Shown here: one piece after another, positions 33,520 to 43,164 of the stretch
Numbering within the stretch: the stretch's first letter is position 1
Layout: each line of letters starts with the position of its first letter
Origin: Pseudomonadota bacterium
GTDB taxonomy: Bacteria; Pseudomonadota; Alphaproteobacteria; Rhizobiales; Devosiaceae
Direction: 5' to 3'
DNA length: 64,000 bases
Assembly (NCBI GenBank): GCA_023388175.1
Contig: JAEWGT010000011.1
Coordinates: forward strand, 124,001-188,000
Made by a program: the position numbers and the translations under genes
Notes under the pieces: model-generated
Database searches by the model: none
What the model was told of the DNA's origin: nothing
Seen by the model: the letters and a program-made list of their open reading frames with translations, nothing else

Positions 33520-34085
33520 TGGCGGACGTAACGACCCCATTCCAGCCGCACGTTCCCGGGCGCAACAACAAGCGCACCGGCATCATGCTGGCCGGACTGG
33601 TTGCAGGAATGGTCGGGCTCGCCTTTGCCTCCGTGCCGCTCTATCAGCTGTTTTGTCAGGTGACCGGCTTTGGTGGCACGCCGCAGGTGGCCAGTGAAAA
33701 TCCCAAGGGCGTCATTGCCCGCGAGATGAAGGTGCGGTTCGACGTCAATGTCGAACGGGCGCTGCCCTGGACAGTCAAGGCCGCTGCGCCGATCACCGAC
33801 CGCATCGGCAGTGTCGACACGGTCAATTACATAGCGACCAACAATTCCGACAAGCCCGTCACCGGGCAGGCGATCTTCAATGTCGTGCCCGAAAAGGCCG
33901 GCATCTATTTCAACAAGATCGAATGCTTCTGCTTTACCGAGCAGACGCTGCAGCCCGGTGAAACGGTTGAAATGCCCATCGTGTTCTTTGTCGATCCGGA
34001 TCTGGCCGACAACCACGAGCTTGCAACGATCAGAGAGATTACCCTCTCCTACACCTTCTATGCTTCAGACAACGAGGGAAGCTGA
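33519..34085 (+). CDS. ctaG: Cytochrome c oxidase assembly protein CtaG/Cox11
   Basis: This 188-residue copper chaperone delivers copper to the CuB site of subunit I. It has one N-terminal membrane anchor (IMLAGLVAGMVGLAFASVPLY) and a periplasmic domain containing the copper-binding motif CFCF in KIECFCFTEQTL. The LFCQVTGFGGTPQ segment is also conserved. The start codon overlaps the coxF stop, showing translational coupling. ctaE starts two bases after the stop. Confidence 0.97.
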   Translation: MADVTTPFQPHVPGRNNKRTGIMLAGLVAGMVGLAFASVPLYQLFCQVTGFGGTPQVASENPKGVIAREMKVRFDVNVERALPWTVKAAAPITDRIGSVDTVNYIATNNSDKPVTGQAIFNVVPEKAGIYFNKIECFCFTEQTLQPGETVEMPIVFFVDPDLADNHELATIREITLSYTFYASDNEGS

Positions 34086-34087
34086 AC

Positions 34088-34924
34088 ATGTCCGCCATTG
34101 AAAAGAACCATGACTATCACATGGTCGAACCCAGCCCCTGGCCGTTCGTCATGTCGGTTGCCGTCTTTGTGCTGATGATCGGGCTCATCGCCTGGATGCA
34201 GGATTGGACGCCTTGGATCTTCGCCATCGGCATGGCCGGCGTGCTTTATGCCTTTTATGCCTGGTGGGCCGATGTGGTGAAGGAAGCCAATAACGGCGTC
34301 GATCACACCCCGGTCGTGCAGATGCACCACCGCTATGGCATGATGTTGTTCATCGCCTCCGAAGTCATGCTGTTCGTGGCCTTCTTCTGGGCCTATTTCG
34401 ACGGCTTCTTCCGCTTCGATGACATCGAGCAATATACTCGCGTCGCTGCCACTGGCGGGCATTGGCCGCCGCTGGGCGTCGAAGTGTTCGACCCCTTCCA
34501 TCTGCCCCTGTTCAATACGCTGATCCTGCTCACCTCGGGCACGACCGTCACTTGGGCCCACCATGCGCTTCTGGAAAATGATCGTCAGGGCCTGCGCTGG
34601 GGCCTGGCTCTCACTGTCGCGCTGGGCGTGCTGTTCTCGATCGTTCAGTATCTCGAATATACCCATGCCGGCTTCTCCTTCACCGGTAACATGTACGGCT
34701 CGACCTTCGTGATGGCGACCGGCCTGCACGGCTTCCACGTGTTGATCGGCACGATCTTTCTCGCCGTCTGTCTCATTCGCGCCGAGCGCGGCGACTTCAC
34801 CCCCGAGCGTCATCTGGGCTTTGAATTCGCCGCCTGGTACTGGCACTTCGTGGACGTGGTCTGGCTGTTCCTCTTCGCCTCGATCTATGTCTGGGGCGCT
34901 TGGGGCGTAACGCTGAGCCACTAA
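34088..34924 (+). CDS. ctaE: Cytochrome c oxidase subunit III
   Basis: This 278-residue subunit has seven predicted helices and binds lipids near the proton entry pathway of subunit I. Motifs include HDYHMVEPSPWPF, EVMLFVAFFWAYF and GLHGFHVLIGTIFL, with WYWHFVDVVWLFLF at the end. A rho-independent terminator follows 23 bases after the stop, which marks the end of the main oxidase transcript. Confidence 0.98.
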   Translation: MSAIEKNHDYHMVEPSPWPFVMSVAVFVLMIGLIAWMQDWTPWIFAIGMAGVLYAFYAWWADVVKEANNGVDHTPVVQMHHRYGMMLFIASEVMLFVAFFWAYFDGFFRFDDIEQYTRVAATGGHWPPLGVEVFDPFHLPLFNTLILLTSGTTVTWAHHALLENDRQGLRWGLALTVALGVLFSIVQYLEYTHAGFSFTGNMYGSTFVMATGLHGFHVLIGTIFLAVCLIRAERGDFTPERHLGFEFAAWYWHFVDVVWLFLFASIYVWGAWGVTLSH

Positions 34925-34947
34925 GTGGCTATGCGGAAAAAATCAGA

Positions 34948-34974
34948 AGGGCGCGGCACGGCTGCGCCCTTTTT
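34948..34974 (+). terminator. Intrinsic terminator after ctaE
   Basis: AGGGCGC and GCGCCCT form a seven-pair stem with a nine-base loop, followed by TTTT. It lies between ctaE and the DUF983 gene, so some read-through or a separate promoter must serve the DUF983-SURF1 pair. Confidence 0.85.
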
Positions 34975-34989
34975 CATTGGAGCCTCTAA

Positions 34990-35343
34990 TTGAGCCAACC
35001 GTCCCCGATCCTTTCCGGCCTTGCTTGCCGCTGCCCGCGCTGCGGCCAGGGCAAACTGTTTAGAGGCTACCTCAAGGTGGCGCCGGGCTGCAGCCAATGC
35101 GGGCTCGATTACGGCTTTGCCGATAGTGGGGATGGCCCGGCTGTCTTCGTCATCTTTCTGGTTGCTCCGATCATCATCATTCTCGCCATGCTGGTTGACG
35201 CCAACTTTGTGATTCAGCCCTGGATGCATCTCGTTCTTTGGATTCCCACGACAATCGCGGTCAGTCTGACCCTGCTGCCGCCCTTCAAGGGTGTCCTGAT
35301 CAATCTGCAATATAAGAACGACGCCCATGGAGGGCGCATATGA
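34990..35343 (+). CDS. DUF983 zinc-ribbon membrane protein
   Basis: This 117-residue protein has four cysteines in two knuckles (CRCPRCG and CSQCG) that suggest a zinc or metal site, followed by two hydrophobic helices. DUF983 genes are a regular part of alphaproteobacterial oxidase clusters, though their role is not established. The start is a TTG at 34990 with GGAG about seven bases upstream. Its stop overlaps the SURF1 start by four bases. Confidence 0.92.
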   Translation: MSQPSPILSGLACRCPRCGQGKLFRGYLKVAPGCSQCGLDYGFADSGDGPAVFVIFLVAPIIIILAMLVDANFVIQPWMHLVLWIPTTIAVSLTLLPPFKGVLINLQYKNDAHGGRI

Positions 35344-36113
35344 CGACGACCACCCGCCGCCCGCTGCGCTGGCCAGACTGGCTGTTCACCGCCATCATGC
35401 TGGTGCTGGCAGCAACCTGCATTTTCCTCGGCCATTGGCAGATGGATCGGCTTGCCGAAAAGGAGGCGCTCATCGCTGCAGTTGACGCGCGGCTCGATGC
35501 CGAGCCCATCCCGGCACCACCCGCCGCCGAGTGGCCTGGCCTTGTTATGGACGATTGGAACTTTCAGCCGGTGACGCTCACCGGCACCTTCGTTAACACC
35601 CAGACGCTGACCGTTTTCACCAGTTTGGCAGATGCGCGCGGTCCGCTCTCCGGCCCCGGCTATTGGGTCATGACACCCTTCGAGCTGACCGATGGCGGCA
35701 CGGTCTTCGTCAATCGCGGATTTGTGCCCGACACCAATCAGGAAGCAGCCATCATGGGCAATTTGCCTGGGCTTGCCGAGGAACAGGCGACGGTGACCGG
35801 CCTGTTGCGGCCCGGTGAACATGCCGGTTTCATGGTGCCCGAGCCCAATATGTCCGCCCGCATCGAATGGGTCCGCGATCCAGAGCGCATGGCCGCCATG
35901 GTCGATCCCGCCCTCCAGCCCGTCGCGCCCTTCTATGTCGATATGGCGGCCGGCGCTGCAGGTGAATTGCCCCAGGCGGGCGAAACCAAGGTCAGCTTCA
36001 CCAACAACCATCTTGGCTACGCGCTGACATGGTATGGCTTTGCTATCGTTGCCGTCATCATGTTGGGATTCTGGCTGTGGAGGCAGACTAGGCCACTGCC
36101 ACCTTCTGCTTAA
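35340..36113 (+). CDS. SURF1 family oxidase assembly protein
   Basis: This 257-residue assembly factor helps insert heme A into the oxidase. It has a helix near each end (LFTAIMLVLAATCIFLGHWQM and YALTWYGFAIVAVIMLGFWLW) with a periplasmic domain between, the SURF1 topology. GHWQMDRLAEKEALI and the final NNHLGYALTWYGFA are family motifs. It overlaps DUF983 by ATGA. The equivalent gene is named surF1 or shy1. Confidence 0.95.
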   Translation: MTTTTRRPLRWPDWLFTAIMLVLAATCIFLGHWQMDRLAEKEALIAAVDARLDAEPIPAPPAAEWPGLVMDDWNFQPVTLTGTFVNTQTLTVFTSLADARGPLSGPGYWVMTPFELTDGGTVFVNRGFVPDTNQEAAIMGNLPGLAEEQATVTGLLRPGEHAGFMVPEPNMSARIEWVRDPERMAAMVDPALQPVAPFYVDMAAGAAGELPQAGETKVSFTNNHLGYALTWYGFAIVAVIMLGFWLWRQTRPLPPSA

Positions 36114-36186
36114 GCGCCCCGCAAACCTTGCGGCTGGGCTCAGCTTTGACTAGGTTGCACCAATTCTAGAAGGGCCTCTCCCCCCG

Positions 36187-37578
36187 ATGCAGTTTGTCTC
36201 TACGCGCGGTCAGGCGCCGGTGCTTGGCTTCTCTGACGCAGTTCTGGCCGGTCTAGCCACCGATGGTGGCCTTTATGTCCCGGCCACATGGCCGCAGATC
36301 GGCGCCGATGAAATCGCCTCCTTTACGGGCAAGCCCTACGCTGAGGTCGCGTATGCGATCATTTCCCGCTTCGTGGATGGCGATATTCCCGCCGACAAGC
36401 TCAAGGCCATCATCGACGACGCCTATGCGGTCTTTCGCCATCCGTCCGTGACGCCGCTGGTGGAACTGGAGCCCGGCCATTTCGTGCTGGAACTGTTTCA
36501 TGGTCCCACGCTTGCGTTTAAGGACGTGGCGATGCAGTTCCTCAGCCGGGTGATGGACCACATCCTTGCCGAGCGCGGCCTGCGCGCGACCATTGTTGGT
36601 GCGACTTCCGGCGATACCGGATCTGCGGCCATCGAGGCCTTCCGGGGCCGTGACACCACCGACATCTTCATTCTGCACCCCCAGGGGCGCACGTCTGAAG
36701 TGCAGCGGCGGCAGATGACCACGGTGCTGGACGCCAATGTCCATAACATCGCGCTCGAAGGCACGTTCGATGATTGTCAGGACGCGGTGAAGGCCATGTT
36801 CAACAATCATGCTTTCCGCGACCGCGTGCGCCTCTCGGGCGTCAACTCCATCAACTGGGGCCGCATCGTCGCGCAGATCGTCTATTATTTCACGTCCGCT
36901 GTGTCGCTCGGGGCGCCGTATCGCAAGGTGAGCTTCACCGTGCCGACCGGAAACTTCGGCGACATTTTCGCGGGCTATTGCGCCAGGATGATGGGTCTGC
37001 CTGTCGACAAGCTGGTGATCGCCACCAATGCCAACGACATCCTGCGGCGAACCATGGATACGGGCCGTTATGAGATGGCCGGCGTGGCCCCCACGATCAG
37101 CCCCTCCATGGATATCCAGATCTCATCCAATTTTGAACGTCTGCTGTTTGAAAGCGCCGGGCGGGACGCGGGTGCGGTCAGCCGCATGATGGCGGGGCTG
37201 AAGCAGTCCGGCGGTTTCGATCTCCCGGAAAAGGCCATTGCCGCCATTCGGCGGGACTTTGCCGCCGGCACCACTGACGAAGCAGCCACGCGCGATGTGA
37301 TCGCCCAGACCAATGCAAAAAGTGGTTATCTGCTTGATCCGCATACCGCTGTCGGCGTTGGGGTGGCGCGCAATCAGCCGCAGAGCGGCATACCCATGAT
37401 TACGCTGGGCACGGCCCATCCGGCCAAGTTCCCGGCTGCGGTGGAAGAGGCGTCAGGTGTCAATCCGGCCTTGCCGTCCTGGCTTGGCGACCTTTACGAC
37501 AGGCCTGAACGGGTCACGGTGCTGGACAATGACCAGCGCGCCATTGAAGATTTCATCGCGGCGCGTAGCCGCGCCTGA
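36187..37578 (+). CDS. thrC: Threonine synthase
   Basis: This 463-residue PLP enzyme of fold type II converts O-phosphohomoserine to threonine. It begins with MQFVSTRGQAP, and the PLP lysine lies at about residue 112 in FHGPTLAFKDVAMQFL. Other motifs are ATSGDTGSAA and PTGNFGDIFAGY. This is the longer group with the extended N terminus found in proteobacteria and fungi. thrC follows the oxidase assembly genes in many Rhizobiales, as here. Confidence 0.97.
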   Translation: MQFVSTRGQAPVLGFSDAVLAGLATDGGLYVPATWPQIGADEIASFTGKPYAEVAYAIISRFVDGDIPADKLKAIIDDAYAVFRHPSVTPLVELEPGHFVLELFHGPTLAFKDVAMQFLSRVMDHILAERGLRATIVGATSGDTGSAAIEAFRGRDTTDIFILHPQGRTSEVQRRQMTTVLDANVHNIALEGTFDDCQDAVKAMFNNHAFRDRVRLSGVNSINWGRIVAQIVYYFTSAVSLGAPYRKVSFTVPTGNFGDIFAGYCARMMGLPVDKLVIATNANDILRRTMDTGRYEMAGVAPTISPSMDIQISSNFERLLFESAGRDAGAVSRMMAGLKQSGGFDLPEKAIAAIRRDFAAGTTDEAATRDVIAQTNAKSGYLLDPHTAVGVGVARNQPQSGIPMITLGTAHPAKFPAAVEEASGVNPALPSWLGDLYDRPERVTVLDNDQRAIEDFIAARSRA

Positions 37579-37629
37579 ACGACTGAGGCGAACCGCGGTC
37601 GTTGAGGCCGCCGGTTCAGGAGGGCCAGT

Positions 37630-38892
37630 GTGAGCGTAAAATCAACGATTCTGGACAACGGCATGGTGGTCCTGACGGATGACATGCCGCATCTGGAAAG
37701 CGCCTCGCTGGGCGTATGGGTTAAGGCCGGCGCACGGTCTGAGCGCAAGGCCGAGCACGGTATTTCGCATCTGCTCGAACATATGGCGTTCAAGGGCACC
37801 AAGTCGCGCACGGCATTGCAGATTGCCGAGGCCATCGAGAATGTCGGGGGCGATCTCAACGCAGCCACCTCCATCGAGCATACCGGCTATTTCGCACGCG
37901 TCCTCAAGGACGACGTGGTTCTGGCCGCCGACATCCTGGCCGATATTCTCCAGAACTCGACCTTTGACGAGGACGAGCTGGCGCGAGAGCAGCAGGTGAT
38001 CGTGCAGGAAATTGGCGCGGCGCGGGACAATCCCGATGACCATGTCTTCGACCTGTTCCAGCAGGCAGCCTATCCGACCCAGCCCATTGGCCGCACCATT
38101 CTTGGGACAGTGGATTCCGTGCGCGGGTTCAACCCCGACATGGTGCGCAAATATATGCGCCGCAATTATGTGGGCGACCACATGGTCATTGCTGCTGCCG
38201 GCAATGTCGATCATGAAGGGCTGGTTGACGTTGCAAAGCAGCGCTTTGCCGACTTGGCCCCCAATGGCGCGCCGGCCCCGCAGCGTGCTGAATATCATGG
38301 TGGCCAGGAGCGCCTGGTGTCGGATCACGAGCAGGCCCATATCGTCCTTGGATTTGAAGGGCGGGCCTATAATTCCGATGGTTTCTACGCGGCGCAGGTG
38401 CTGGCATCGGTGCTGGGTGGCGGCATGAGTTCGCGTCTGTTCCAGGAGGTCCGCGAAAAGCGCGGCCTCTGCTATTCGGTCTATTCCTTCCATTGGGCCT
38501 TTGCCGATAGCGGCGTCTTCGGCGTTGCTGCTGCAACTGGCGAAGACGAAGTGGCTGAGCTCGTCCCGGTCGTCCTTGACGAGCTGCGCCGCGCCACCGA
38601 GACCATTACCGACGAGGAAGTGGTGCGTGTGCGCAACCAGATCCGCGCGGGGCTGCTGATGTCTCTCGAAAGCCCCTCGGCACGGGCTGGTCAGCTTGCG
38701 CGCCAGCAAATCCTCTGGGGTCGTCCCATTGAGATGCAGGAGACGGTGGAGCGTATCAATCGCATCACCGCCCAGCGCGTCCGCGAAGTCGCCGAGCAGA
38801 TTTTCACAGCCGGATCGGCGACGCTGGCCGGCATTGGTCCCATCAATGGCCTCGTCGATGTCGAAAGCATCGGCGAGACCCTGAAGCGCTGA
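37630..38892 (+). CDS. M16 family zinc metallopeptidase (processing-peptidase-like)
   Basis: This 420-residue protein has the inverted zinc motif HLLEH in HGISHLLEHMAFKGT, with the downstream Glu region EQQVIVQEI about 75 residues further, so the protease looks active. The second half has the GGGMSSRLFQEVREKRGLCY flexible-loop signature. It is close in form to the mitochondrial processing peptidase beta subunit, and its substrates in bacteria are unknown. The start is a GTG at 37630, six bases after GGAGGG. A GNAT gene follows after six bases. Confidence 0.94.
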   Translation: MSVKSTILDNGMVVLTDDMPHLESASLGVWVKAGARSERKAEHGISHLLEHMAFKGTKSRTALQIAEAIENVGGDLNAATSIEHTGYFARVLKDDVVLAADILADILQNSTFDEDELAREQQVIVQEIGAARDNPDDHVFDLFQQAAYPTQPIGRTILGTVDSVRGFNPDMVRKYMRRNYVGDHMVIAAAGNVDHEGLVDVAKQRFADLAPNGAPAPQRAEYHGGQERLVSDHEQAHIVLGFEGRAYNSDGFYAAQVLASVLGGGMSSRLFQEVREKRGLCYSVYSFHWAFADSGVFGVAAATGEDEVAELVPVVLDELRRATETITDEEVVRVRNQIRAGLLMSLESPSARAGQLARQQILWGRPIEMQETVERINRITAQRVREVAEQIFTAGSATLAGIGPINGLVDVESIGETLKR

Positions 38893-38898
38893 GCGAAA

Positions 38899-39522
38899 AT
38901 GCTCTGGCCCTGGTCGTCACCAGCGCCTCTCATCACCCTTTCCGGGCAGCGTGTCCTGCTGCGCCTGCCGCAGAACCGAGACTATGACGACTGGTATCGC
39001 CTGCGCCGCGCAAGCCAGGATTTCCTCCGCCCGTTCGAGCCGCGATGGACCGAGGCGGACCTGACCCGTCGGGTCTATTCCATGCGCGTGCGCCGCGCCC
39101 GTCAGGAGGCCGAGGAAGGCACGGATTATACCTTCTTCATTTTCCTGCCCGAAGGCCGCAGGGAAATTCTGGTTGGTGGCATCACCCTCTCGAATATTCG
39201 CCGCCGTGCCGCCCAGTTCGTCAATATGGGCTATTGGATGGGTAAGGATTATGCCGGCAAGGGACTGATGAGCGAGGCGGTCGGCCTCACCCTGCCGTTC
39301 ATCTTCGATACCCTGGACCTGCACCGGGTCCATGCCGCCTTTCTGCCGACCAATACGGCATCGCGCCGGGTGCTGGAAAAGAACGGTTTTGTCGAAGAGG
39401 GCTACGCAAAGCACTATCTTCAAATCAACGGTCGCTGGGAAGATCATGTTTTGATGGGCCTGACGCGGGAACGCTGGGGCGCCCTCCCGCTCGGCGGTGC
39501 GAGCCAGGTCTGGGTGGCCTGA
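38899..39522 (+). CDS. GNAT acetyltransferase, RimJ-like
   Basis: This 207-residue GCN5-related acetyltransferase shows the RimJ/RimL pattern: an early VLLRLPQNRDYDDWYRLRR, the central NMGYWMGKDYAGKGLMSEA acetyl-CoA loop and LHRVHAAFLPTNTASRRVLEKNGF. Such enzymes acetylate N termini of ribosomal proteins (S5 for RimJ) or small molecules. The tight linkage to the M16 peptidase gene suggests co-transcription. The target is not determined. Confidence 0.9.
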   Translation: MLWPWSSPAPLITLSGQRVLLRLPQNRDYDDWYRLRRASQDFLRPFEPRWTEADLTRRVYSMRVRRARQEAEEGTDYTFFIFLPEGRREILVGGITLSNIRRRAAQFVNMGYWMGKDYAGKGLMSEAVGLTLPFIFDTLDLHRVHAAFLPTNTASRRVLEKNGFVEEGYAKHYLQINGRWEDHVLMGLTRERWGALPLGGASQVWVA

Positions 39523-39702
39523 GCCTATTATCTGTGTGTTGCCAAGCAGCAACAGGGTCGGGTGCTTGTCGCAAGCGACAATCTCCCTTACCAAGTTAGC
39601 GCTCCGCTGGAAGTGAACAAAACCAAGGCTTGTCCGGGCATTTCTGTAAGCGCTCGCGCCCGCCGCCATAATGAAGCCCAGAGCAGGATATAGCTGCCCC
39701 CT
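39523..39702. promoter_or_regulatory. Spacer before the EAL protein gene
   Basis: I see no gene here. It contains two small hairpins (GTTGC-CAAGCA-GCAAC and TTGTCG-CAAG-CGACAA) near 39545-39580 that might terminate or regulate, without T-runs. The promoter of the EAL gene is probably here. Confidence 0.3.
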
Positions 39703-42582
39703 ATGCGTCCTCTGTTTCTTATCGCGATCTGTCTTGCGTTCGCGCTGTTTGGCCACGCGCCCGCCAGGGCATTCGAGGTCATTACCGTCCCGGAGGACGT
39801 CAATGCGGTCAATCTGTCTGATGTGATCGAAATTGTGCCGGGGCAGAACGGACGGATCCAGTTGTCCACAGCGCCGGACGCCGATGGCATCATCCGCCGT
39901 ATCGAGGTCCTGGCGAGCGAACAGGGCACCAGCCCATATTTTGCACTCATCGCGCTGCGCAACGACAGCGATCAGCAGATCGAGCGCCTGCTGGTGGCGC
40001 CATTTTACCGGCTGCCCGGCTCAGGCGTATTCCAGCCCGAGCTTGGCAATTCCCGTATTGCCGCAGTGACGCCAAGCGCCGGTATTCGGCCAGTACGGCT
40101 CGTCGATCCGGAGGCGGATGTGTTCGAGGTTACCCTCGATCCGGGTGCCACCATGACGGTCATTGCCGAACTGTCCGCCAGCCGCCTTCCTGAGTTATAC
40201 CTGTGGGAGCCGAGCGCCTATCGGGACTATATCAACGCATTCACGCTCTTCCGTGGCGTGGTGCTGGGCGTGGCCTCGCTGGCAGCGGTTTTCCTCACCA
40301 TCATGTTCGTGGTGAAGGGCAGGGGCGTGTTTCCCGCCACGGCAGCTTTCGCATGGGCCGTGCTGGCCTATCTGCTGATCGACTTTGGCCTCATGGGCCG
40401 CCTCCTCGGCCTTTCTGCGAGCGGCGTCCAGCCATTGCGCGCGGCCGCAGAGGCCGGCATCGCCACCACATTGGCGGGCTTTCTGTTTATCTATCTCAAT
40501 CTGCACAGATGGCACCTGCGCTTCATCCATCTGGCGCTGGGGCTGGCGGCGCTGTTTCTGGCGCTTTTCGCCTTTGCGTTTTTCCAGCCCGACATCGCCG
40601 CAACCATTGCGCGGCTGGTGCTGGCGCTGCTCGGCCTTTCAGGCTTCTTCCTGATCCTCTTGCTGGCCTTGCGCGGCTATGACCGCGCAGTGCTGCTGGT
40701 GCCGACCTGGATCATCTTCATCGCCTGGCTATTTTACGCATGGATGGTTGTGTCCGGCCGGGTCACCAATGATGTGGCTCAGCCCGCCGTGGCCGGCGGA
40801 CTTGTGCTGATCATCATGCTGCTCGGCTTTACGGCCGTGCAACATGCCTTCTCTGAAGGGCAGGTCTCGGTCGGGACGCTGAGCGAGGTTGAGCGCCGCG
40901 CCTTGGCCCTGACAGGATCGGGCGATTTCGTTTTCGACTGGAATATCGACCGCGACCGCGTAACGGTCAGTGACGAACTGGCGACCCGGCTGGGCGAAAA
41001 GCGCGGCGCTTTGCGCGGGGCGATCAAACGCTGGCTCGACCGGGTGCATCCCGATGACCGGGACCGTTTCCGCACGGCTTTCGACACGCTTGTCGAACTG
41101 CGCCGGGGCAAGGTTTCCGCCGACATGCGGGTGGCCGGCCATGACGGCAATTACCGTACCTTCCGCATGCGGGTGAAGCCGGTTCTGGGTGGCGATGGGC
41201 AAGTCAATCGCATCGTGGGCACGTTGCAGGACGTAACCGAAGACCGCGCAGCCCGCGAGCGGCTGCTGCACGATGCGGTGCATGACAGCCTCACTGGCCT
41301 TCCAAACCGTCAGCTTTTCCTCGACCGTCTCGAACGCTCGCTGGTGCGCGCGCGTACGCCGGGCGGCGCCAAACCTGCCGTCTTCATGATCGACATCGAC
41401 AGGTTCATGGAACTGGAGGAGCGCATCGGTCATTCCGCGGCGGATTCGGTGCTGCTTGCGATCTCCCGGCGCATTGCGCGTCTGATGCGTCCGCTCGACA
41501 CGGTGGCTCGCATTTCCGGGGACCAGTTCGCGGTGATTCTGGCTTCCGAACAGGCCGCAAGCAAGATCGCCGAGACGGCGGAGCAGATCCGTAAGGCGCT
41601 GAAGGCGCCATTCAATTTCGGCGACCGCGATCTGGTGCTGACCGCTTCCATCGGCGTCACCATCTATGACAGCAATCCCTCGACGGCTGCCGATGTGCTG
41701 CGCGACGCCGAACTGGCCATGTACTACGCCAAGCGGCTGGGCGGCGACCGCATTGAGGCGTATCGCGCCTCGGCGCGTTCCATCGCTTCCTACAACAAGG
41801 CGAGCGAGGAAGATCTCGAACGCGGCATGAAACAGGGCGAACTGCATGTGCAGTTCCAGCCGATCATCGACACTCAGTCCGGTCAGATTGCCGGCGCCGA
41901 GGCGTTGATGCGCTGGAATCACCCAACACGGGGCGCCGTGGTTCCGGATGAGTTCGTGCCGCTTGCCGAGCGCTCCGGTCAGATCGAAAAACTTGGCCGC
42001 CTGGCCTTTGAACAGTCTGCGGCGCAGGCCAAGGATTGGCTGGCCACGATCGGCCTGCCCGATGGGTTCTTCATTTCGGTCAATCTCTCGCCAAGCCAGT
42101 TGGCAACCGAGACATTGCTTAACGACATGCGGAACCTGCTGGCGCAGGACAAGGCTCTGGCGTCGCACTTGAAGCTCGAGATTACCGAGAGCCAAGTGAT
42201 GACCAATCCCGAGCACTCCGCCTATATGCTCGAAGCGCTGCGCAATATGGGACTGGGTCTGGCGCTTGACGATTTTGGCACTGGCCATTCCTCATTGAGC
42301 TATCTGCACCGTTTCCCCTTCGACACCATCAAGATACCCGCCCCCTTCATCCGTATGGGTACCGACACCGGTATCGCCCACACCCAGGCACCGATCATCC
42401 GGGCCATCGTCGCCCTGGCAAATGATCTCGATCTGATGGTCATTGCCGAGGGCGTGGAAAGCGTCGACGAAATCGAACGCTTGCGCCAGCTCAATTGCCG
42501 GCACGCTCAGGGCTTTGCCTTTGGTGCAGCGATGACGGGCAGCGAGTTGGGCAAGAAGCTGGCGGCGCAGCTCGGCAAGTAG
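39703..42582 (+). CDS. Membrane c-di-GMP phosphodiesterase with degenerate GGDEF
   Basis: This 959-residue protein has, in order, a signal peptide, a periplasmic sensor region (about 25-170), a seven-helix 7TMR-DISM-like membrane block (about 180-385), a PAS domain (about 405-510), a GGDEF domain and an EAL domain. The GGDEF loop reads ARISGDQFAVIL near residue 604, so the catalytic motif is lost. The EAL domain keeps AEALMRW near 733, SVNLSPSQL, KLEITESQ, ALDDFGTGHSSL, VIAEGVES and the final AQGFAFG, so c-di-GMP hydrolysis is likely. The dead GGDEF could sense GTP, as shown for similar fusions. The periplasmic signal is unknown. Confidence 0.93.
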   Translation: MRPLFLIAICLAFALFGHAPARAFEVITVPEDVNAVNLSDVIEIVPGQNGRIQLSTAPDADGIIRRIEVLASEQGTSPYFALIALRNDSDQQIERLLVAPFYRLPGSGVFQPELGNSRIAAVTPSAGIRPVRLVDPEADVFEVTLDPGATMTVIAELSASRLPELYLWEPSAYRDYINAFTLFRGVVLGVASLAAVFLTIMFVVKGRGVFPATAAFAWAVLAYLLIDFGLMGRLLGLSASGVQPLRAAAEAGIATTLAGFLFIYLNLHRWHLRFIHLALGLAALFLALFAFAFFQPDIAATIARLVLALLGLSGFFLILLLALRGYDRAVLLVPTWIIFIAWLFYAWMVVSGRVTNDVAQPAVAGGLVLIIMLLGFTAVQHAFSEGQVSVGTLSEVERRALALTGSGDFVFDWNIDRDRVTVSDELATRLGEKRGALRGAIKRWLDRVHPDDRDRFRTAFDTLVELRRGKVSADMRVAGHDGNYRTFRMRVKPVLGGDGQVNRIVGTLQDVTEDRAARERLLHDAVHDSLTGLPNRQLFLDRLERSLVRARTPGGAKPAVFMIDIDRFMELEERIGHSAADSVLLAISRRIARLMRPLDTVARISGDQFAVILASEQAASKIAETAEQIRKALKAPFNFGDRDLVLTASIGVTIYDSNPSTAADVLRDAELAMYYAKRLGGDRIEAYRASARSIASYNKASEEDLERGMKQGELHVQFQPIIDTQSGQIAGAEALMRWNHPTRGAVVPDEFVPLAERSGQIEKLGRLAFEQSAAQAKDWLATIGLPDGFFISVNLSPSQLATETLLNDMRNLLAQDKALASHLKLEITESQVMTNPEHSAYMLEALRNMGLGLALDDFGTGHSSLSYLHRFPFDTIKIPAPFIRMGTDTGIAHTQAPIIRAIVALANDLDLMVIAEGVESVDEIERLRQLNCRHAQGFAFGAAMTGSELGKKLAAQLGK

Positions 42583-42588
42583 GACGTT

Positions 42589-43164
42589 TCAGCCGTGTCC
42601 GGCTTCGGTGCTAAGGCTGGCTCTGGTGATGTGCAGGCTCGCCAGCGCTTTTTCATAGCGCTCTTCCACCGGGGTTTCGAAAAGCAACTCCCGGTTGAAA
42701 GGAAGCGTCAACCAACCATTGGCGCCGATCTCTTCTTCGAGTTGCCCCGCGCTCCAGCCACAGCAGCCCAGCGCGAAAAGTGCTGCGCGCGGCGCCGGGC
42801 CAAAGGCCATCGCCTTGAGCACATCCAGCGTTGCGGTAAGGCCGACATCTTCGACAATCGTGTGCGTGTTTCCGCTGTGATAGTCGCCGCTATGCAGGAC
42901 AAAACCACGACCCTTTTCGACCGGGCCGCCGCGCATCACCGCGCGTTTGCGGATTGTATCAGGCAGGCGGATGACCGCATCGGGGTCGCCAAGATCCAGC
43001 TCATCGAGAATATCGGCAAACTGTAGATTGGCCAGCTCGTGGTTGACCACCAGCCCCATTGCGCCCTCTTCCCCATGGCCGACGACGAGGATGACACTTT
43101 CTGCGAAGCGTTCGTCTTCCATGGCGGGCATGGCGACAAGAAATTGGCCTTCAAGCGAGTTCAT
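42589..43164 (-). CDS. YqgE/AlgH family protein
   Basis: This 191-residue protein belongs to the UPF0301 (YqgE/AlgH) family. Motifs are LEGQFLVAMPAMEDERFAES, GAMGLVVNHEL, GGPVEKGRGFVLH and LGCCGWSAGQLEEE. The biochemical role is unresolved, though AlgH was first linked to alginate regulation in Pseudomonas. I start at ATG 43164, where the conserved sequence begins. The longer frame to 43257 has no support. It faces the convergent EAL gene with a 6-base gap. Confidence 0.9.
   Translation of the reverse strand: MNSLEGQFLVAMPAMEDERFAESVILVVGHGEEGAMGLVVNHELANLQFADILDELDLGDPDAVIRLPDTIRKRAVMRGGPVEKGRGFVLHSGDYHSGNTHTIVEDVGLTATLDVLKAMAFGPAPRAALFALGCCGWSAGQLEEEIGANGWLTLPFNRELLFETPVEERYEKALASLHITRASLSTEAGHG

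Noticed and set aside
40729..42288. 519-codon minus-strand ORF
   Set aside because: Antisense to the EAL/GGDEF protein whose catalytic motifs are unmistakable.
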